This document shows positions 14,716-23,136 of a DNA stretch of 64,000 nt, one piece after another (the stretch's first letter is position 1; every line of letters begins with the position of its first letter). This DNA is from Defluviibacillus sp043739385 (GTDB taxonomy: Bacteria; Pseudomonadota; Gammaproteobacteria; Burkholderiales; Burkholderiaceae_C): assembly GCA_043739385.1 (NCBI GenBank), contig JAYUED010000007.1, positions 62,001 to 126,000 on the forward strand, read 5' to 3'. A program made the position numbers and the translations under genes. The notes below the pieces were generated by a model, which worked only from the letters and a program-made list of their open reading frames with translations, made no database searches and was not told where the DNA came from.

Positions 14716-16482
14716 TCAGTGGTTATCCCGAGGCACAAACGAGCCTCTCTTGCCCACCAAAAAGTCCAAATCTGCCCCTTCGTCGGCCTGCAGAACATGG
14801 TCAACATACAGCTTCCAGTAGCCTGACGACAGCGGTGGCGGTGGCTTGACCCACTGGGCTAAACGCTGGGCCAGTTCTTCGTCACTGATGTGTAAATGCA
14901 GGCGGCGGTTGGGCACGTCCAGCTCAATCATGTCGCCGTTTTGTACGACGGCCAGCGGCCCACCAGCGGCGGCTTCAGGTGCCGTATGCAGCACCACGGT
15001 GCCGTAGGCGGTACCGCTCATGCGGGCGTCGCTGATACGCACCATGTCGGTGATGCCTTTGCGCAGTACCTTGGGAGGGAGAGGCATGTTACCTACCTCG
15101 GCCATGCCAGGGTAGCCTTTGGGGCCGCAGTTTTTAAGCACCATCACGCAGGTTTCGTCGATGTCGAGGTCTTCGTCGTCGATACGTGCATGAAAGTCTT
15201 CGATGTTCTCGAACACCACGGCACGGCCAGTGTGAACCATCAGCGCAGGGGTGGCTGCGCTGGGCTTGATGACAGCACCACGTGGTGATAAGTTGCCGCG
15301 CAGTACAGCGATACCGGCTTTCTCTTTGAACGGGGCTTCAAAGGTTTTGATGACGCGAGGGTCGTAGTTTTGCGCATCAGCGAAATTCTGTGCAACGGTC
15401 TGGCCGCTGGCGGTGACGATCTCGGTGTGCAGCAAGTGGGCAATTTCTTTCATCACTACCGGCAGGCCACCCGCATAGCAAAAGTCTTCCATCAAATGCT
15501 GGCCGCTGGGTTGCAGGTTCACCAGGCAGGGCAGCTCGCTGGCCAAGCGGTCAAAGTCGTCTATGCTAAGGGGCACACCCAAGCGACCTGCGATAGCGAT
15601 CAAATGGATTACGGCGTTGGTCGAGCCACCGATGGCAGCCAGCGTGCGGATCGCATTTTCAAAGGCTTCCCGCGTCAGAATTTTGGAGAGGATTTGGTCG
15701 CTGTGAACCATCTCCACGATGCGCCGCCCCGCACTGCGTGCCAGCACATTGCGGCGGCCATCGACTGCCGGGTAAGCGGCGTTGCCAGGCAGTCCGACGC
15801 CCAATGCTTCGACCATACTGGCCATGGTGGAAGCGGTGCCCATCGTCATACAGTGGCCGTGGCTGCGGTGCATGCAGCTTTCGGCTTCAAAGAAGTCAGC
15901 CAGCTTCAGCGTACCCGCACGCACCTGCTCGCTCATGCTCCACACACCGGTGCCGCTGCCCAGTTCCTGGCCGCGCCACTTACCGTTCAGCATAGGACCA
16001 CCAGACACGCCAATGGTGGGTAAATCCACACTGGCCGCACCCATTAGCAACGAGGGGGTGGTTTTGTCGCAGCCCATCAGCAGTACTACGCCGTCAATGG
16101 GGTTGCCGCGAATGGACTCTTCCACGTCCATACTGGCCAAATTGCGGTACAGCATAGCGGTGGGGCGCAGCAGCGTTTCACCCAAGCTCATTACCGGGAA
16201 CTCCAGTGGGAAACCGCCAGCTTCGTAAACGCCGATCTTCACCTGCTCTGCCAGCGTGCGGAAGTGGCTGTTGCAAGGCGTCAGCTCGCTGAAGGTGTTG
16301 CAGATGCCAATGACAGGGCGTCCATCGAACTGGTCATGCGGTACACCTTTGCCTTTGACCCAGCTGCGGTAGGCAAAACCATCGCGGTCTTGGCGACCAA
16401 ACCACTGCTGGCTACGCAGTGTTTTAGGGTCTTTTTTAGGATTGTCTTTGGGGATGTTTTCAGAATTTTTAGCTTCGCTCAT
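14716..16482 (-). CDS. IlvD/EDD-family sugar-acid dehydratase
   Basis: 588 residues. Cluster cysteines are in CNTFSELTPCNSH, LLMGCDKTTPSLLMG and HGHCMTMGTASTM, as in dihydroxy-acid and aldonate dehydratases. The neighbours (KDGal kinase, KDPGal aldolase, TRAP uptake) point to an aldonate such as L-arabinonate-, galactonate- or fuconate-type acids rather than valine synthesis. I chose the ATG at 16482 with AGGAG eight bases upstream, not the in-frame one at 16509. It is divergent from the GntR-type regulator across 50 bases that hold a candidate operator. The precise substrate is uncertain. Confidence 0.85.
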   Translation of the reverse strand: MSEAKNSENIPKDNPKKDPKTLRSQQWFGRQDRDGFAYRSWVKGKGVPHDQFDGRPVIGICNTFSELTPCNSHFRTLAEQVKIGVYEAGGFPLEFPVMSLGETLLRPTAMLYRNLASMDVEESIRGNPIDGVVLLMGCDKTTPSLLMGAASVDLPTIGVSGGPMLNGKWRGQELGSGTGVWSMSEQVRAGTLKLADFFEAESCMHRSHGHCMTMGTASTMASMVEALGVGLPGNAAYPAVDGRRNVLARSAGRRIVEMVHSDQILSKILTREAFENAIRTLAAIGGSTNAVIHLIAIAGRLGVPLSIDDFDRLASELPCLVNLQPSGQHLMEDFCYAGGLPVVMKEIAHLLHTEIVTASGQTVAQNFADAQNYDPRVIKTFEAPFKEKAGIAVLRGNLSPRGAVIKPSAATPALMVHTGRAVVFENIEDFHARIDDEDLDIDETCVMVLKNCGPKGYPGMAEVGNMPLPPKVLRKGITDMVRISDARMSGTAYGTVVLHTAPEAAAGGPLAVVQNGDMIELDVPNRRLHLHISDEELAQRLAQWVKPPPPLSSGYWKLYVDHVLQADEGADLDFLVGKRGSFVPRDNH

Positions 16483-16512
16483 CAGGGTATCTCCTATGGA
16501 ATTAAACATATT

Positions 16513-16525
16513 ATCGTCATACCAT
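16513..16525. promoter_or_regulatory. GntR/FadR-type operator candidate in the divergent spacer
   Basis: ATCGTCATACCAT has the symmetric form ATnGTnnnACnAT that fits the GntR-superfamily consensus (nGTnnnACn core). It lies between the dehydratase operon and the regulator, 7 bases before the regulator start codon, where it could govern both. Confidence 0.5.
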
Positions 16526-16532
16526 TGGCTAC

Positions 16533-17294
16533 ATGTCCTCAGTACAAACCATGATTAAGAACATGCACGGCAACACGCTGGATATGTTGGGTTTTGCTGT
16601 TGTCTCTGGGCACTATGCGCCAGGCCAATCGATACCACCTGAGCCTTTGCTGGGCGCGCAATACGGTGTCAGCCGCACGGTTGTTCGCGAAGTCATCAAG
16701 TCGTTGGTTGCCAAGGGTTTGGTCAGCGCTGGCCCCAAAGTGGGCACCCGTGTGCTGGCTCGCGAACGCTGGAACTGGTTCGATGCAGACGTGATCATCT
16801 GGCAATCCCGTGTGGGCCTCACACCTGAATTTTTGCGCGATTTACAAGATTTACGCCGCATTATTGAGCCTGCTGCAGTGCGCTTGGCGGCAGCGCGTGC
16901 GACCGATGCTGACATTGCAGAAATCGAAGCGGCCTATGCCGGTATGAAGATTGCGGTAGAGCAGGGCGGTGATTACGTGACACACGATTTGCGCTTCCAC
17001 CAGGGCCTACTTAAAGCCTGTCATAACCTGATGCTTGCGCAAATGAGCAAAGCCTTGAGTGCTTTGCTGCGCACCAGCTTCGAAATTTCCATCAGCCGCT
17101 CGGATGGTCCCGCAAGATCTCTGCCGTTACACCGTGCGGTGCTGGATGCAGTAATTGCCCACAAGCCTGAAAAAGCCGAAAAAGCTATTCTGGTGCTGAT
17201 TGACGGTGCACGTCAGGATATTGAGGAGGTGCTGAAGTCGCGACGCAAGTTGCCTCAATTGGATCGAGCGGCACGGTTACTCAAGGTGGCCTAG
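16533..17294 (+). CDS. FadR/GntR family regulator (FCD domain)
   Basis: 253 residues. An N-terminal winged helix (LGAQYGVSRTVVREVIKSLV ... LVSAGPKVGTRV) is followed by an all-helical FCD ligand domain (DLRRIIEPAAVRLAAARATD ... HDLRFHQGLL ... LPLHRAVLDAV), whose Asp and His residues usually bind a metal and a carboxylate effector. It is central to the locus, divergent from the dehydratase operon and upstream of the TRAP genes. The start is uncertain (16533, 16551 or 16563), because none has a Shine-Dalgarno. It probably senses the sugar acid or its keto product. Confidence 0.9.
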   Translation: MSSVQTMIKNMHGNTLDMLGFAVVSGHYAPGQSIPPEPLLGAQYGVSRTVVREVIKSLVAKGLVSAGPKVGTRVLARERWNWFDADVIIWQSRVGLTPEFLRDLQDLRRIIEPAAVRLAAARATDADIAEIEAAYAGMKIAVEQGGDYVTHDLRFHQGLLKACHNLMLAQMSKALSALLRTSFEISISRSDGPARSLPLHRAVLDAVIAHKPEKAEKAILVLIDGARQDIEEVLKSRRKLPQLDRAARLLKVA

Positions 17295-17314
17295 ACATCA
17301 TCAATCAAGGTGGC
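17281..17314. repeat. Direct repeat of the regulator gene's 3' end
   Basis: TCAAGGTGGC followed by (C)TAGA occurs at 17281-17290 and again at 17305-17314. The first copy holds the last codons and the stop of the regulator gene; the second is a free duplicate 24 bases on. Confidence 0.65.
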
Positions 17315-17319
17315 TAGAA

Positions 17320-17332
17320 AACGTAAGACGTA
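17320..17332. promoter_or_regulatory. Second GntR-type site candidate before the TRAP genes
   Basis: AACGTAAGACGTA has the nGTnnnACn core and near-symmetric arms (AACGT/ACGTA), like the site at 16513. It lies 47 bases before the TRAP small permease. The symmetry is imperfect, so this is tentative. Confidence 0.3.
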
Positions 17333-17379
17333 CAAATTCAAACAATGCAAAAACGCAGAAAAAAGAAGGAGACACGCAG

Positions 17380-17913
17380 ATGAAGAAGACTATAGATTGG
17401 TTTTTTAAGCTACTGGAATTTCTGGTGGTGGCTTGTCTGGTAGCCATGGTCATCATGGTGTTTAGCAATGTGGTGCTTCGCTTTGGTTTTGATTCTGGTA
17501 TTACGTTTTCAGAAGAGATGTCGCGCTATTGCTTCATATGGTTGACGTACATCGGCGCAATGGTTGCAATGCGCAGTGGCGAACACCTTGGTGTTGATAC
17601 GCTGGTTAAAAACCTGCCCCTGCTGGGGAAAAAGATCTGCTTTGGGCTTTCAGAGGCGCTGATGTTGTTCTGTAATGCGCTTTTCTTTTGGGGTACTTGG
17701 CAGATGCATGAGCTTCAGGTAACCAATGTATCGCCGGTTGCTGGGCTGTCCATGATCTGGGTCTATGGGATGGGCTACATCGTGGGTCTGGTGATGGGTT
17801 TGTTCAATATCGTCAAACTATGGCAGCTGTTTACAGGTCAGATTGCTGAGAACGATTTGGTACAAGTGCTGGATTCAGAAGAGCAGATTGGGCATGGGGA
17901 GGCAGTGCGATGA
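17380..17913 (+). CDS. dctQ: TRAP transporter small permease (DctQ type)
   Basis: 177 residues with four membrane helices, the standard DctQ size. The N-terminal helix FLVVACLVAMVIMVFSNVVL and the later FSEEMSRYCFIWLTYIGAMV segment are typical. It pairs with the large permease to use a sodium gradient for uptake of organic acids. An AAGGAG site lies 8 bases before the ATG, and the stop overlaps the next gene by 4 bases. Confidence 0.9.
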   Translation: MKKTIDWFFKLLEFLVVACLVAMVIMVFSNVVLRFGFDSGITFSEEMSRYCFIWLTYIGAMVAMRSGEHLGVDTLVKNLPLLGKKICFGLSEALMLFCNALFFWGTWQMHELQVTNVSPVAGLSMIWVYGMGYIVGLVMGLFNIVKLWQLFTGQIAENDLVQVLDSEEQIGHGEAVR

Positions 17914-19208
17914 CTGTTTCCGTTTTCATCTTTTCGCTGCTGGGTGCGATGGCAATCGGCATGCCGATTGCGTATTCCTTGATCTTCTGTGGTGTGTGCA
18001 TCATGGGCTACTTGACCATGATTGGTGGTTTGCCCGCGTTTGATGCCCAGATCATTGCACAGCGCTTTGTCGACGGTGCTGATAACTTTCCGCTGCTTGC
18101 TGTGCCCTTTTTTATGATGGCGGGCGAGTTCATGAATGCGGGAGGGTTAAGTCGGCGCATCGTGAATCTTGCCATGGCTTGGATCGGGCACCTGCGCGGT
18201 GGCATGGGCTATGTGGCGGTGCTTGCTGCGATCATTTTGGCTTCTATTTCGGGTTCAGCGATTGCCGATACGGCAGCCTTGTCGGCGCTGTTGATTCCGA
18301 TGATGCGCAAGGCGGGTTACGACGTGAAGCGCTCGGCCGGTTTGATTGCCGCAGGCGGCATCATCGCGCCTGTTGTGCCGCCCTCCATTGGACTGATCGT
18401 GTTCGGCGTCGCTGCCAATGTATCGATCACCAAGCTGTTTCTAGCGGGCATCGTGCCTGGATTGCTGATGGGGATTGCAGTCGCAGCTACGTGGTACTGG
18501 GTGGCCAAGAAAGAGAACGTTGTTGTGTCTCCTAAGGTCGCCATGGCCGAACGCTTCCGGGTGACGGGCAGAGGAATTTTGGCACTAGCGCTCCCTGTCA
18601 TCATCATTGGCGGCATGAAAGGTGGAATATTTACGCCGACAGAAGCAGCGGTCGTCGCTGCCGTTTACGCATTCATCGTCGGCATGTTTGTTTATGGCGA
18701 GTTGAAAGTGTCGATGCTTTACCGCTTGGTGCTTCAAGCGGGTAAGACGACGGCGGTGGTGATGTTTCTTGTGGCGGCCGCAATGGTCAGTGCCTGGCTG
18801 ATTACGGTCGCGAACATTCCGACGGAAGTCGCTCGCATGTTGGAGCCTTTCCAGCACAACAAGACACTGATGATGTTTGTCATCATGGTACTGATCGTTA
18901 TTGTGGGGACTGCGCTTGACTTCACGCCAACTGTTTTGATCCTTACGCCTGTGCTGATGCCCGTGGTGATCAAAACAGGAATTGATCCGGTCTATTTTGG
19001 CGTCCTCTTCATCATGAACAACGCCATCGGGCTAATCACTCCGCCGGTGGGCACCGTGCTTAATGTTGTGAGTGGAGTCGCACGCATCACCATGGATGAG
19101 GCGTTTAAAGGGGTTTTTCCATTTTTTATCGCGCACTTGGCTGTGCTGTTTCTTCTTGTCTTTGTTCCCGAGATCGTCACAGTGCCTATGCACTGGTGGA
19201 TGCGCTGA
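17910..19208 (+). CDS. dctM: TRAP transporter large permease (DctM type)
   Basis: 432 residues and about 12 membrane segments, full family length. Recognisable blocks are FPLLAVPFFMMAGEFMN, ASISGSAIADTAALS (the SGS motif of the transport core) and IAAGGIIAPVVPPSIGLIV, with the repeat block MNNAIGLITPPVGTVLNV near the end. It overlaps dctQ by ATGA, so the two halves are co-translated. It forms the channel of the sugar-acid uptake system. Confidence 0.93.
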   Translation: MTVSVFIFSLLGAMAIGMPIAYSLIFCGVCIMGYLTMIGGLPAFDAQIIAQRFVDGADNFPLLAVPFFMMAGEFMNAGGLSRRIVNLAMAWIGHLRGGMGYVAVLAAIILASISGSAIADTAALSALLIPMMRKAGYDVKRSAGLIAAGGIIAPVVPPSIGLIVFGVAANVSITKLFLAGIVPGLLMGIAVAATWYWVAKKENVVVSPKVAMAERFRVTGRGILALALPVIIIGGMKGGIFTPTEAAVVAAVYAFIVGMFVYGELKVSMLYRLVLQAGKTTAVVMFLVAAAMVSAWLITVANIPTEVARMLEPFQHNKTLMMFVIMVLIVIVGTALDFTPTVLILTPVLMPVVIKTGIDPVYFGVLFIMNNAIGLITPPVGTVLNVVSGVARITMDEAFKGVFPFFIAHLAVLFLLVFVPEIVTVPMHWWMR

Positions 19209-19221
19209 CGGTCATTTTTTG

Positions 19222-19245
19222 TTCAACTAAGTTTATTCAACTAAG
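19222..19245. repeat. 10-bp direct repeat before dctP
   Basis: TTCAACTAAG occurs at 19222-19231 and at 19236-19245. The second copy runs into the ribosome site AAGGA of dctP. It is one of several small duplications at gene borders in this window. Confidence 0.6.
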
Positions 19246-19252
19246 GAAATAC

Positions 19253-20263
19253 ATGCTGAATCGCAGAATGCTCGTTATCGCCGCCGCTGCTGGCGCAGGA
19301 CTGACCGGCGCGATGCCAGTGCGCGCGCAATACGCGGACCGCATCATCAAATTCACGAATGGGATCGATGAGAGCCATCCAGTGAATGCAGGCTATAAAA
19401 AAATGGTCGAAATTCTCAATGCCAAGACCGGTGGCAAGATGAAGATCAATGCCTATTGGAGCGGTGCCGCAGGCGGGGACCTGCCTGCTACCCAGGCGCT
19501 GCGCGCAGGAACGCAGGAAATGGTTTGCACCTCAACCTCGCCGCTGGTGGGCATCGTCAAGGAACTTGGCGTGTTCGATTTGCCTTTCCTGTTCAATAAC
19601 GAAAAAGAGGTTGATGCGGTATTGGACGGCCCCGCTGGTGAATACTTCACCAAGAAGCTGCTTGACGTGGGACTGGTGAATCTGGCGTACTGGGAGAACG
19701 GCTTTCGCAACCTGACTAACAGCAAACATCCTGTGACGAAGACGGAGGATTTTTCAGGTGTCAAAGTCCGGGTGATGCAGAACAACATTTTCTTGGATAC
19801 GTTCAAAACCCTTGGCAGCAACCCGGTACCCATGGCTTTCGGCGAAGTCTTCACAGCGCTCGAAACCAAAACCATTGACGGCCAAGAAAACCCCGTCGTG
19901 ACGATCGAGACGTCCAAGATGAATGAGGTGCAGAAGTACCTCAGTATGACGCGCCATGCGTACACCCCATTTTTGCTGCTTTACAGTAAAAAACTATGGG
20001 ATCAACTCGATAAGCAGGAGCAAGCGGTGCTGCGCGAAGCAGCCATGGCTGGCCGGGACGTTGAGCGCTCGATCATTCGTGCCAATAGCGAGAAATCCTT
20101 GGCTTCGTTGCGAAGCAAGGGTATGTTGATCAATGACATCTCACCAGCCGAGCTTGCCCGTATGCGTGAGAAGGTCAAGCCAGTGTACGAAAAGAATGCG
20201 GCCACTATTGGCGCTGAGTCCATCCGCCTGGTGCAAGAGGCGCTTGCGAAGGTACGCGGTTGA
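19253..20263 (+). CDS. dctP: TRAP transporter substrate-binding protein (DctP type)
   Basis: 336 residues. A signal peptide (MLNRRMLVIAAAAGAGLTGA, ending near PVRA) sends it to the periplasm. The mature part has the DctP plan, with FSGVKVRVMQNNIFLDTFKT containing the Arg that clamps the ligand carboxylate, and VPMAFGEVFTALETKTIDGQ just after. I chose the ATG at 19253, with AAGGA upstream, not the in-frame one at 19196 inside dctM. It should deliver a C6-type sugar acid to DctQM; the exact ligand is inferred from the locus. Confidence 0.92.
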   Translation: MLNRRMLVIAAAAGAGLTGAMPVRAQYADRIIKFTNGIDESHPVNAGYKKMVEILNAKTGGKMKINAYWSGAAGGDLPATQALRAGTQEMVCTSTSPLVGIVKELGVFDLPFLFNNEKEVDAVLDGPAGEYFTKKLLDVGLVNLAYWENGFRNLTNSKHPVTKTEDFSGVKVRVMQNNIFLDTFKTLGSNPVPMAFGEVFTALETKTIDGQENPVVTIETSKMNEVQKYLSMTRHAYTPFLLLYSKKLWDQLDKQEQAVLREAAMAGRDVERSIIRANSEKSLASLRSKGMLINDISPAELARMREKVKPVYEKNAATIGAESIRLVQEALAKVRG

Positions 20264-20273
20264 CACTAATACG

Positions 20274-21476
20274 ATGACTATGAAAATCACCCAAGTTGAA
20301 ACTATTCGTTTGGGTGAGTTCCCCAACATCATCTGGGTTCGCCTGCATACGGATGAGGGACTGGTTGGCCTAGGTGAAACCTTCATGGGCGCTCAGGCTG
20401 TTGAGGCCTATTTTCATGAATGGGTTGCGCCTAAGTTGCTGGGAAAGAATCCGTTGGCGATAGAAGCGCGCAACAAAGATATGTTGGGCTACTTGGGTTG
20501 GCGCGGTTCTGGTGTTGAAACGCGTGGCAATTCTGCTGTGGACATCGCGCTGTGGGATATTTTTGGCAAGGCTGCCAATATGCCTTTGCACACTGCTTTA
20601 GGCGGGGCCAGTCGTGACAGCATCCGCACTTACAACACCTGTGCAGGCTACCAATACATCCGTTCGAGTACCAACCAGACCAGCGCTAATTGGGGTGTTG
20701 GCAAAGGCCAGGGCCCCTATGAAGACCTGCAAGGCTTCTTGCACAACGCTGGTGAATTGGCTGAATCGCTACTGAGCGAGGGCACCACGGCCATGAAAAT
20801 ATGGCCGTTCGACCCGGCTGCTGAGGCCTCAGATGGTCAGTACATCAGCGCTGGCGATCTCGACATGGCGCTGGAGCCGTTTCGCAAAATTCGTAGCGCT
20901 GTAGGCGACAAGATGGACATCATGGTCGAGTTCCACAGCCTGTGGCGTTTGCCGATGGCGCAGAAAATTGCCCGTGCACTGAAAGAATTCAACACTTTTT
21001 GGCATGAAGACGCGATTCGCATGGACAGTCTGGATTTGCTCAAGGCCTATGCGAAAGACTGCGAGGCTCTTATCTGCGCCAGCGAAACACTGAGCTATAA
21101 ATGGGGCTTTAAAGACTACCTGCAAACCGGCGTTGCGGGTGTAGTGATGCTTGATTTAAGCTGGTGCGGTGGCTTAACTGAAGCCCGAAAAATCGCCGGT
21201 ATGGCTGATGCATGGCAGTTGCCTATCGCCCCACACGACTGCACCGGGCCGGTAGTTTGGGCCGCCTCTACGCATTTAAGCCTACACGCGCCCAACGCAC
21301 TGATTCAGGAATGCGTGCGTGCGTTTTACACGGGCTGGTACAAAGAGCTGGTGACGGAATTGCCACAGGTGAAGAATGGCATGATTTCGGTCAATGACAA
21401 GCCGGGATTGGGGCTGGAATTGCTGCCAGATTTACACCGAAGAGCGGATGCTGTGGTGCGCGTTTCCCGAATGTGA
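20274..21476 (+). CDS. Enolase-superfamily dehydratase (mandelate racemase/muconate lactonizing group)
   Basis: 400 residues if read from the ATG at 20274 (a second ATG is at 20280). The N-terminal capping domain starts MKITQVETIRLG. The barrel carries candidate metal ligands in DIMVEFHSLW, FWHEDAIRM and ICASETLSY, and a candidate base in IAPHDCTGPV. These enzymes abstract a proton next to a carboxylate and dehydrate acid sugars such as galactonate. It follows dctP by 10 bases, so it is co-transcribed with uptake. It is the second dehydratase of the locus, unrelated in fold to the IlvD-type one. The substrate is not assigned. Confidence 0.87.
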   Translation: MTMKITQVETIRLGEFPNIIWVRLHTDEGLVGLGETFMGAQAVEAYFHEWVAPKLLGKNPLAIEARNKDMLGYLGWRGSGVETRGNSAVDIALWDIFGKAANMPLHTALGGASRDSIRTYNTCAGYQYIRSSTNQTSANWGVGKGQGPYEDLQGFLHNAGELAESLLSEGTTAMKIWPFDPAAEASDGQYISAGDLDMALEPFRKIRSAVGDKMDIMVEFHSLWRLPMAQKIARALKEFNTFWHEDAIRMDSLDLLKAYAKDCEALICASETLSYKWGFKDYLQTGVAGVVMLDLSWCGGLTEARKIAGMADAWQLPIAPHDCTGPVVWAASTHLSLHAPNALIQECVRAFYTGWYKELVTELPQVKNGMISVNDKPGLGLELLPDLHRRADAVVRVSRM

Positions 21477-21493
21477 CCACGGTTTCAAACGAA

Positions 21494-21519
21494 ACTCACG
21501 ACTCACGACTCACGACTCA
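21494..21519. repeat. 7-bp tandem repeat (ACTCACG) x3.7 at the marR 3' end
   Basis: Three exact copies of ACTCACG and a partial fourth fill the gap between two convergent genes and run into the last codons of the leftward marR gene, whose stop codon at 21510-21512 is part of the repeat. Confidence 0.85.
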
Positions 21520-22037
21520 TCTGTGTTCACTGTGTCTTGTCCATGCTCTATCGCAGTCCGTGCGTGGGCGACCAAACGGTCTAGCAGAGCGTCCAGCTGG
21601 ATGCATTCTTCGGTGCTGAGGCACGCTACTATCTCAGCATTTCGCCTCTCAACCACGTCGACGACACGCCGCCACACTACGGCCCCTTTACGCGTCAAGG
21701 TCAGCACGACACCCCGTCCGTCAGTGGTGCTGGCTTCTTTGTTGACCAAGCCCTGCGCTACCAAGGACTGAGCAGCGCGACTGGCTTGGCCTTTGTTCAG
21801 ATTGGCCCTGTGCGCTAAATCATTGACCGATAGCGGCGTGAATGCCCCCACTGCCGAGAGGCAGCGCCCTTCGCTGAGCGACATGCCTGCATCTTCCAGG
21901 TAAGCGATTTGGCTGACCCGATCGGTCAGTTTGTGCAGCGTATGCAACCGGTGCGTGACTGTTTCATCGAGTGCAAATCGCGGCATCGCTGCACTTGTTT
22001 TATCGGCGTGGCTCATGTGTGTCGGGTTAAAACGCAA
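21510..22037 (-). CDS. MarR family regulator of the homogentisate locus
   Basis: 175 residues (168 if the ATG at 22016 is used). The winged helix is clear: MSLSEGRCLSAVGAFTPLSV, NDLAHRANLNKGQASRAAQS, LVAQGLV, then the wing NKEASTTDGRGVVLTLTRKG. It lies 5 bases after the Bug-type protein gene and is divergent, as part of that operon, from the hydroxylase-hmgA-fahA unit. The two matching palindromes at 23078 and 23135 are its likely sites. The effector is probably an aromatic acid. Confidence 0.88.
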   Translation of the reverse strand: MRFNPTHMSHADKTSAAMPRFALDETVTHRLHTLHKLTDRVSQIAYLEDAGMSLSEGRCLSAVGAFTPLSVNDLAHRANLNKGQASRAAQSLVAQGLVNKEASTTDGRGVVLTLTRKGAVVWRRVVDVVERRNAEIVACLSTEECIQLDALLDRLVAHARTAIEHGQDTVNTDES

Positions 22038-22042
22038 CGGTC

Positions 22043-23008
22043 TTAATCAAGGCGAATGTTGTTCGATCGAATCAACGTACCCCATTTTGTGCGCTCACTT
22101 TGGGTGTAAGCCGCCATTTTCGCAGGCGTGCTGGGCATGGCTTCTAAGCCCAAGGTTTGAAAGCGTGCTTTAACTGCGGTGCTGTCGAGCACTGTTAGGA
22201 GTGCTTTATTCAGTACTGTGATGACTTCTGGCGGCGTGTTCGCTGGCACAACCATGCCCTGCCATGCATAGGCTTCAAAATCTTTCATCCCTTGCTCGGC
22301 AAAAGTGGGGACATCAAAGCCCGGTACGCGCTTGGCGCTGGCTATTGCAATTGCACGCAGTCGGCCAGACATGATGTGGGGGTAGCCGCTGGCAGTATCC
22401 ACAAACATCATGGGCAATTGGCCGCCGATCACATCCTGAATGGCAGGTGCTGCACCACGGTACGGCACGTGCGTCAGTGTGAGGCCGCTGCGTTCACGGA
22501 AAAGCTCAGTTGCCAAATGGTGCGGGCTGCCAGCGCCGGGCGTGGCGTAGTTCAGACCCTTGGTTTGCTGTTTGGCCCAAGCCATGAATTCCGCCAGATT
22601 CTTCACCGGGATATTTGCGTTGACTACCAGAATCATCGGAAATCGAGCGATTAAACCTACTGGGGCCAAATCCTTTTCAGCGTTGTAAGCGAGCTTGGTG
22701 TAAAGGGCTGGGTTGGCTGCCAGGGTGGCAGTGTCTGCTGTCAATACGACATGACCATCGGCCTTGGCGTGAGCTACGTATTCAGCACCAATGTTGGTAG
22801 CGGCCCCAGGCTTGTTATTGATCACCATGGGTTGGCCCAGCAGGCGTCCCATGGGCTCTGCCAGTACACGGGCGACCACGTCCGAACCACCGCCGGCGGG
22901 GTAGGGTACTACCCATTCGATGGGCTTATCAGGGTAAGCCACTGCAGCCAGGGGCAGCGTCAGAGTGGCCAGTGCCAGCGTGCGGTATAGCCAGGAAGTG
23001 AGTCGCAT
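22043..23008 (-). CDS. Bug-type (TctC family) periplasmic solute-binding protein
   Basis: 321 residues. A signal peptide (MRLTSWLYRTLALATLTLPL, ending AVA) precedes YPDKPIEWVVPYPAGGGSDVVAR, the family hallmark, with VINNKPGAATNIGAEYVA and YRGAAPAIQDVIGGQLPMMF further on. I chose the ATG at 23008 with GGAGACACC upstream, not the in-frame one at 23089 that would cover the operator. No TctA/TctB membrane genes are adjacent, as is common for the many orphan Bug proteins of Burkholderiales. By position it may bind an aromatic acid. Confidence 0.92.
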   Translation of the reverse strand: MRLTSWLYRTLALATLTLPLAAVAYPDKPIEWVVPYPAGGGSDVVARVLAEPMGRLLGQPMVINNKPGAATNIGAEYVAHAKADGHVVLTADTATLAANPALYTKLAYNAEKDLAPVGLIARFPMILVVNANIPVKNLAEFMAWAKQQTKGLNYATPGAGSPHHLATELFRERSGLTLTHVPYRGAAPAIQDVIGGQLPMMFVDTASGYPHIMSGRLRAIAIASAKRVPGFDVPTFAEQGMKDFEAYAWQGMVVPANTPPEVITVLNKALLTVLDSTAVKARFQTLGLEAMPSTPAKMAAYTQSERTKWGTLIRSNNIRLD

Positions 23009-23060
23009 GGTGTCTCCAATAAGAAGCGAGAAGCAAGTAGAACGAAAGCAGAAAAAGGCG

Positions 23061-23089
23061 ACTTTAAATGTATTTGATTGCGAGCGCAA
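23061..23089 (-). promoter_or_regulatory. Leftward promoter of the Bug-marR operon
   Basis: Read leftward, TTGCGC (23089-23084), a 17-base spacer and TAAAGT (23066-23061) make a plausible promoter. Its -35 box is half of the palindrome at 23078-23089. Confidence 0.5.
23078..23089. promoter_or_regulatory. Operator 1 of the homogentisate locus
   Basis: TTGCG-AG-CGCAA is a perfect inverted repeat with the same arms and spacing as the site at 23135-23148. It covers the -35 box of the leftward promoter. Confidence 0.65.
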
Positions 23090-23107
23090 CGAGGTGGATT
23101 TACCTAC

Positions 23108-23136
23108 TGGACAAATTATGGTGAAGCGATTATAGT
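23108..23136 (+). promoter_or_regulatory. Rightward promoter of the hydroxylase-hmgA operon
   Basis: TGGACA (23108-23113), a 17-base spacer and TATAGT (23131-23136) form a good promoter. The predicted start of transcription near 23143 lies inside operator 2. Confidence 0.55.
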
